Source: Pseudomonadales bacterium (GTDB lineage Bacteria > Pseudomonadota > Gammaproteobacteria > Pseudomonadales > Pseudohongiellaceae). From it: a stretch of 54,597 nucleotides of DNA. Positions 50,252 through 54,597 of this stretch are shown here, piece after piece (the first letter of the stretch is position 1; every line of letters starts with the position of its first letter). The stretch covers positions 1-54,597 of the forward strand of contig JAJEGU010000073.1 in NCBI GenBank assembly GCA_022819645.1, in the 5' to 3' direction. The notes below the pieces were generated by a model that saw only the letters and a list, made by a program, of their open reading frames with translations, was not told the origin of the DNA and did no database searches. The position numbers were made by a program, and so were the translations under genes.

Positions 50252-51666
50252 GATCGGTTGGCCCGGCCGTAACGGTCTTCGTAGCGAATGATGTCGTCCT
50301 CGCCGAGATAGTCGCCAAGCTGGACTTCAATGATTTCCACAGGTTCCGCGCCGTTGTTGCGCAGGCGATGCTTGCTGCCGAGCGGAATCATGGTGGACTC
50401 ATTGACTCCCAGTTCAAATTCGCGCTCGTCGCAGGTCACGACGCCGCGGCCGCGCACCGCGGTCCAGTGCTCCGCGCGCCGCGCGTGGCTTTGCAGGGAC
50501 AGGGCGGCGCCGGGATTGACGATAAGATGCTTCACCTGGAAGCCGGGACCGGCGGCCAGGCTTTCGTAACTTCCCCAGGGGCGTTTGACCAGGCGATGAC
50601 GTTCGGCCTCGCTTCGCGCCCGCCGCCGCAGCTCACGCACGATGTCGCCGACTTCCTGCGCCCTGGCGCGATCCGCGACGAGCAATGCGTCCGCGGTGTC
50701 GATGACGAGCAGATCGCGCAGCCCGAGCGCGGCGATGAGGCGGGAACCGGCCTGGATATGGCTGCCGCCAAGATCGCGGCCGATGACGTCGCCGCTGACG
50801 GAATTGCCCCGATCGTCCCGTTCCGCGTGGTTCCAGACCGCATCCCAGGCGCCGAGATCGGACCAATCGGCGTCGAGCGGAACCACCGCGCCGCGATCGG
50901 TATGTTCCATGACGGCATGGTCGATCGACAAGTCGCGGCAATCGGCGAAGGCGCCGTCCGGATAGCGGCTGAAGTCCGGACCGCGGTCGATCCCGTCGTG
51001 AGCCTGACGGCAGACATCGTAAATCTCGGGCGCGTGACGCTTGAGTTCCGCCAGATAGGTCGCGGCGCCGAAGAGGAACATGCCGCTGTTCCAGAGATAA
51101 TCGCCTGAAGCGAGATAAGCTTCCGCGGTGGCTGGATCGGGTTTTTCGACGAAGCGGTCCAGCTTGCGGGCGGACGACCGCGCGAGGGTTTCGCCCCCCG
51201 CCATGTAGCCGTAGCCGGTAGCGGGCGCGTCCGGTACGATACCGAACGTCACCAGATATCCTTCTCTCGCGAACGTTTCGGCCCCGGCGACCGCCGCGAG
51301 CAGACGCTCGGGCCGGCCGATGGCATGATCGCTGGGCAGAACCAGCAACAGCGCATCGGGATCGGTTTCCATCGCTTCCAGCGCGGCGAGCGCCGCGGCC
51401 GGCGCGGTATTGCGCGGCGCCGGCTCCAGCAATATGCGGGCGCCGGCGATGTCCGCCCGTCGCAGTTGTTCCGCGGCCAGAAACCGGTGTCGTTCGTTGC
51501 AGACGACGATCGGCGCGGCGCCGAGCCCGCCGAGACGCAGCACGGTTTCCTGAAACAGCGTGTGTTCGCGACCGGGAAAAGACACGAATTGTTTCGGCGT
51601 CTCGGCCCGGGAAAGCGGCCACAGGCGCGTTCCGGCACCCCCTGCCAACACTACTGGAATCAGCAT
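50248..51666 (-). CDS. manC: Mannose-1-phosphate guanylyltransferase / mannose-6-phosphate isomerase
   Basis: A 472-residue bifunctional enzyme. The N-terminal nucleotidyltransferase has VVLAGGAGTRLWPLSRAETP and FVEKPDPATAEAYLASGDYL (FVEKP motif). A C-terminal cupin gives the isomerase: KRPWGSYE, then LSLQSHARRAEHWTAVRGRG and ENE-like NESTMIPLGSKHRLRN. It would supply GDP-mannose from fructose-6-phosphate for exopolysaccharide or LPS. The start at 51666 is the first ATG giving the glycine-rich loop at the correct distance; the longer frame upstream crosses a REP element. galU follows with a 4-nt overlap. Confidence 0.92.
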   Translation of the reverse strand: MLIPVVLAGGAGTRLWPLSRAETPKQFVSFPGREHTLFQETVLRLGGLGAAPIVVCNERHRFLAAEQLRRADIAGARILLEPAPRNTAPAAALAALEAMETDPDALLLVLPSDHAIGRPERLLAAVAGAETFAREGYLVTFGIVPDAPATGYGYMAGGETLARSSARKLDRFVEKPDPATAEAYLASGDYLWNSGMFLFGAATYLAELKRHAPEIYDVCRQAHDGIDRGPDFSRYPDGAFADCRDLSIDHAVMEHTDRGAVVPLDADWSDLGAWDAVWNHAERDDRGNSVSGDVIGRDLGGSHIQAGSRLIAALGLRDLLVIDTADALLVADRARAQEVGDIVRELRRRARSEAERHRLVKRPWGSYESLAAGPGFQVKHLIVNPGAALSLQSHARRAEHWTAVRGRGVVTCDEREFELGVNESTMIPLGSKHRLRNNGAEPVEIIEVQLGDYLGEDDIIRYEDRYGRANRS

Positions 51667-51769
51667 CAAACACACCTGCAGAACTGCTCGGGATGATAAC
51701 AGAATCAACCGGGAGTCCGTCACGCTATCCTGCGCCGAGCGAACTCTCCCGCAAGAGGCCGCTGCATGA

Positions 51770-51833
51770 GAATCTGCGACTGCGCGCGGGATGACCGATG
51801 TGGGCGCACCCATTGCCATAATGAGAATTGCTG
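51770..51833. repeat. REP-like palindrome (degenerate) with conserved downstream box
   Basis: AATCTGCGACTGCGCGCGGGAT (from 51771; given only in part as a motif) is a degenerate member of the REP family, and TGAGAATTGCTG at 51822-51833 is the same box seen at 33555 and 44568. A reversed arm (CTATCCTGCGCCGAG) lies at 51725-51739. The region separates divergent manC and fabA, so any promoters for both genes must be here. Confidence 0.5.
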
Positions 51834-51907
51834 ATGCCGGACAATTTCATTCGATTATTTAGACGTGGCAGGATAAACTCGCAGCCTTGAATCGAGCTGC
51901 GGCGTCC

Positions 51908-52456
51908 ATGACTGCAACATCCGGATCCGGCCACGTTTTCGTGCCCAAACCTTCCTATGAATACGAGGAACTGCTTGAGTGCGGCTATGGGCGGCTGTTC
52001 GGCCCCGGCAATGCCAGGCTGCCGGTGGACAATATGCTCATGTTCAACCGTATCACCGAGATCAATGACGATGGCGGCATCTACGGCCGCGGCGAGATCC
52101 GGGCCGAACTCGACATTCACCCCGATCTGTGGTTCTTCTCCTGTCACTTCCCCGAAGACCCGGTCATGCCTGGCTGTCTCGGCCTTGATGCGCTATGGCA
52201 ACTCGTGGGTTTTTTTCTCGGCTGGTGCGGTCACCCCGGCAAGGGTCGAGCGCTTGGCGCCGGTGAGGTAAAATTCACCGGCGAGATTTTGCCCAGCGCC
52301 AGCAAGGTGCAGTACGACCTGTCCATCAGCCGCATCATCAAACGCAGCCTGGTGATGGGGATCGCCGACGGCGCGGTGCTGGCGGACGGCGAAGTCATTT
52401 ACACTTCCAAGAGCCTCAAGGTGGGGCTGTTCACGCCGGAACAGTCCTTTCAATAG
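51908..52456 (+). CDS. fabA: 3-hydroxydecanoyl-ACP dehydratase/isomerase
   Basis: A 182-residue hot-dog enzyme. [20 protein letters not shown] is the typical start of the fold. [20 protein letters not shown] carries the active-site His80, and Asp94 follows in [26 protein letters not shown] and a [15 protein letters not shown] strand complete it. It dehydrates 3-hydroxydecanoyl-ACP and isomerises the product to the cis-3 form, the branch point to unsaturated fatty acids. The ATG at 51908 is preferred to a TTG at 51887. fabB follows 22 bases downstream, the standard FabA-FabB pair. Confidence 0.93.
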   Translation: MTATSGSGHVFVPKPSYEYEELLECGYGRLFGPGNARLPVDNMLMFNRITEINDDGGIYGRGEIRAELDIHPDLWFFSCHFPEDPVMPGCLGLDALWQLVGFFLGWCGHPGKGRALGAGEVKFTGEILPSASKVQYDLSISRIIKRSLVMGIADGAVLADGEVIYTSKSLKVGLFTPEQSFQ

Positions 52457-52478
52457 CTGCCTGGTGCAAGAGGAACAT

Positions 52479-53696
52479 ATGCGACGCGTCGTGGTGACCG
52501 GAATCGGAGTGGTTTCCTGCCTCGGCAATGACAAGGATACGGTGCTGCAATCCCTGCGCGAGGGCCGCAGCGGCATCGGCTTCAATTCCGAATACGCCGA
52601 AATGGGCATGCGCTCCCAGGTGAGCGCCCGCATTGAGATCGATCTCAAGGAGCGCATCGACCGCAAGTTTCTTCGTTTCATGGGCGAAGGCGCGGCCTAT
52701 GGCCATATCTCCCTGGAGCAGGCCATCGCCGACGCCGGTCTGGACGCGGGCGAAATTTCCAGCGAGCGTATCGGCATCGTGATGGGCTCCGGCGGCGGTT
52801 CGCCCAAGGACCAGTTGGAATCCTTCGATGTCATGCGCGAGCGCGGCATCCGCCGGGTCGGGCCGTACCGGGTGCCCCGCACCATGAGCAGTTCGGTGTC
52901 GGCCTGCCTTGCCACGGCTTTTGGCATCAAGGGCGTGAATTACTCGATTTCCTCGGCCTGCGCCACCAGCGCCCACTGCGTCGGCCATGCCGCCGAACTG
53001 ATCCAGATGAACAAGCAGGACCTGGTGTTCGCCGGCGGCAGCGAGGAAGAGCACTGGACCCTCGCCCATATGTTCGATGCCATGGGCGCACTGTCCTCGA
53101 ATTACAATGAAACCCCCGAACGAGCGTCCCGGGCATTCGACAAGGATCGGGACGGCTTTGTCATCGGCGGCGGCGGCGGCGCCCTGGTGGTGGAGGAACT
53201 CGAACACGCCAGGGCCCGCGGCGCTCGCATCTACGCCGAAGTCACCGGATACGCCGCCACCTCCGACGGCTACGACATGGTGGCCCCTTCCGGAGAAGGC
53301 GGCGCCCGGGCCATGCGGCTCGCGCTTGCGGGGCTGCCGGGCAAGGTGGATTACATCAATACCCACGGCACCAGCACGCCGGTGGGAGACATTTCCGAAC
53401 TTAACGCCATACGCTCGGTTTTCGGCGGAGACCTGCCGGCGATCAATTCCACCAAGTCATTGAGCGGCCACGCCCTCGGCGCCGCCGGCGTTCACGAAGC
53501 CATTTTCAGCCTGCTGATGATGGAGCGGGACTTTATTTGCGAGTCCATCAATATCGATGCCCTGGATGAAGAAGCCGAGGGGCTGCCGATCATTCGCGAG
53601 CGGCGGGACAATGCGCGACTGAACCGGGTGCTTTCCAACAGTTTCGGCTTTGGCGGCACCAATGCCTGCCTGGTTTTTGACCGCCATGAAGCCTGA
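52479..53696 (+). CDS. fabB: 3-oxoacyl-ACP synthase I
   Basis: A 405-residue condensing enzyme. The catalytic triad is Cys161 in [11 protein letters not shown], His in [12 protein letters not shown] and His in [29 protein letters not shown] opens the thiolase fold, and [14 protein letters not shown] closes it. It elongates the cis-3-decenoyl-ACP made by FabA. The start at 52479 has AAGAGGA upstream; the frame upstream of it adds only five residues. Its 3' end overlaps the next gene by 11 bases. Confidence 0.93.
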   Translation: MRRVVVTGIGVVSCLGNDKDTVLQSLREGRSGIGFNSEYAEMGMRSQVSARIEIDLKERIDRKFLRFMGEGAAYGHISLEQAIADAGLDAGEISSERIGIVMGSGGGSPKDQLESFDVMRERGIRRVGPYRVPRTMSSSVSACLATAFGIKGVNYSISSACATSAHCVGHAAELIQMNKQDLVFAGGSEEEHWTLAHMFDAMGALSSNYNETPERASRAFDKDRDGFVIGGGGGALVVEELEHARARGARIYAEVTGYAATSDGYDMVAPSGEGGARAMRLALAGLPGKVDYINTHGTSTPVGDISELNAIRSVFGGDLPAINSTKSLSGHALGAAGVHEAIFSLLMMERDFICESINIDALDEEAEGLPIIRERRDNARLNRVLSNSFGFGGTNACLVFDRHEA

Positions 53697-54171
53697 GCGC
53701 GCCATTGGTTCCACGACCACGCTGTGCTGGCTGGCAGCAATGACCCTGGCGGCAGCACCGGCCCTGGCCCAGTTGCCCGAGCGCTCCACAGGCGCACCCA
53801 AGGACAACAGCCAGCGCGTGCTGCCCATGGACGAGGCTTTTCCCTGGCACGTCAGCGAGGCGGCGCCGGGGCAATTCCGCGTTGTATTCCGTCCCGCTCC
53901 CGAACACTACCTGTATCGCCACGCCTTCAGTTTCCATCTGCAAACAGGCGTGGAAGAACGGGCGCTTGCCTATCAACTGCCGCCGGGGCTGGAAAAAAAC
54001 GACCAGTTCTTCGGAGATGTCGTCGCCTACTACAATCAGGTCACCGCCGAACTCGAGAGGATCGAGGACATTCCCGAAGGTGCCGCCCTGCTGATCGAAT
54101 TCCAGGGCTGCGCCAACTGGGGCTTCTGCTACCCGCCGCAACAGGCCCGATTCGAACTGCCTCCCCGCTGA
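53686..54171 (+). CDS. Stand-alone DsbD-alpha-like periplasmic domain
   Basis: A 161-residue protein with a signal peptide ([17 protein letters not shown]). The mature part matches the N-terminal (alpha) domain of DsbD. It has [19 protein letters not shown], then [14 protein letters not shown] with the Y-L-Y-R-x-x-F motif, [16 protein letters not shown], and [14 protein letters not shown] with the redox cysteine pair in the C-x5-C spacing usual for DsbD-alpha. The membrane and C-terminal domains of DsbD are missing. It would relay electrons to periplasmic thiols if a membrane partner exists elsewhere. The start at 53686 overlaps fabB, which suggests cotranscription. Confidence 0.78.
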   Translation: MKPERAIGSTTTLCWLAAMTLAAAPALAQLPERSTGAPKDNSQRVLPMDEAFPWHVSEAAPGQFRVVFRPAPEHYLYRHAFSFHLQTGVEERALAYQLPPGLEKNDQFFGDVVAYYNQVTAELERIEDIPEGAALLIEFQGCANWGFCYPPQQARFELPPR

Positions 54172-54257
54172 TACTTCGCGCACAGTCTGTCAGACGCCAG
54201 GATTTCACCGGCGCAACGAGTTGCCCAGTTGTTACTTCTGTGGATGTCCCATTCGAG

Positions 54258-54435
54258 TTGGATGTGTAGCCTGCCCTCATCAGCATCAGATTGGTGGGGA
54301 TGCGGGAAAGCCGGCCGTTCCCGTCCTGAAAGGGATGAATTTGCAGAAAAGAGACGATGAAAATGGCGATTAGCACCAGGGGGTGCTGCCCGCCGGACTC
54401 GTTCGCGCCGCCCCAGGAGACAACACGGTGATTTC
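54258..54435 (-). pseudogene. Fic-domain protein remnant
   Basis: The minus-strand frame reads HPLVLIAIFIVSFLQ, then the Fic core IHPFQDGNGRLSR, then NLMLMRAGYT. HPFxxGNGR is the catalytic loop of AMP-transferring Fic proteins. The match begins shortly after a stop in the same frame (near 54440) and is lost after RAGYT, so only about 50 residues of a roughly 370-residue protein remain. The frame upstream, on the window edge, belongs to a different reading frame. It is a broken gene. Confidence 0.6.
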
Positions 54436-54597
54436 CTGTATTTCCTCATACACTTCCGCTTCGCCCGGCCGGCCTCCCACCATGGTGAGCCGGTATGCGC
54501 CCGCGGCGGCGCCGAGAGTGGCGTCGGCGGCAAGGGCCGCGCCGGTCGGCAGGCATTCCCCGGAGTACGATTCAGCGGCAAACGCAATCCCGCACGA

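Noticed and set aside
54129..54587. Minus-strand frame of 152 codons at the window end as a gene
   Set aside because: It is out of frame with the recognisable Fic motif, is Arg/Pro-rich and has no domain.

Overview
The window looks like a chromosomal piece of an uncultivated, probably marine gammaproteobacterium. The evidence is a high-GC genome, a fabA-fabB pair, a long-form purC, many TonB-dependent receptors and small exported lipoproteins (DUF6152 and DUF6351 types), soxC, and abundant REP-like palindromes. The taxonomic call is inference; there is no rRNA and only one tRNA (Thr) in the window.

Layout. (1) 1-1.0 kb: the 3' end of an IS5-type transposase, a truncated gene and a ParDE toxin-antitoxin pair. 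(2) 1.1-8.0 kb, minus strand: a degenerate M48-like lipoprotein, then a probable operon reading soxC > cytochrome c > PQQ dehydrogenase > exported protein > 42-residue membrane protein > D-threonine-aldolase-like enzyme. (3) 8.0-15.3 kb, plus strand: two exported metallo-beta-lactamase-fold proteins, a TonB receptor behind a Fur-box-like palindrome, a CbiX-like lipoprotein, a fused CoA-transferase and a MaoC-like hydratase. (4) 15.5-19.4 kb: a compact three-gene cassette (DUF262 protein, DUF3696-type ATPase, family protein of unknown function) that looks like a defence system, followed by IS5 debris. (5) 19.4-22.4 kb: an NTF2-like exported protein, an alpha/beta hydrolase and purC. (6) 22.6-33.3 kb: a bacterial sterol biosynthesis locus. 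(7) 33.8-44.4 kb: two TonB receptors, a serine hydrolase, glutaryl-CoA dehydrogenase, a CHRD protein and a DUF6351-type lipoprotein. (8) 44.6-49.3 kb: small exported proteins and HupE, interspersed with palindromic MITE-like elements; then tRNA-Thr. (9) 49.4-54.2 kb: galU-manC (nucleotide sugars), fabA-fabB and a DsbD-alpha-like protein; the window ends in a Fic remnant.

The most exciting part is the sterol locus. A squalene synthase (plus strand) converges on a minus-strand operon, sdmB > sdmA > C14-sterol reductase > cyp51 > a 1152-residue protein. The last protein has an FAD squalene-epoxidase-like domain fused in frame to an oxidosqualene-cyclase-like domain with the DCTAE motif. Together these could take farnesyl diphosphate through squalene, 2,3-oxidosqualene and a protosterol to a C14-demethylated, C4-demethylated sterol. 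The five genes overlap or nearly touch. Two exported proteins (PD40 propeller and a small membrane-anchored protein) sit directly upstream on the same strand and may belong to the same transcript. I am not aware of a described natural squalene epoxidase-oxidosqualene cyclase fusion.

Repeats are a second theme. A REP-like palindrome recurs at least seven times, sometimes with a 33-bp tandem tail or a conserved downstream box. A ~155-bp element with long terminal inverted repeats and apparent CTAG target duplication occurs in two full copies and one half copy.
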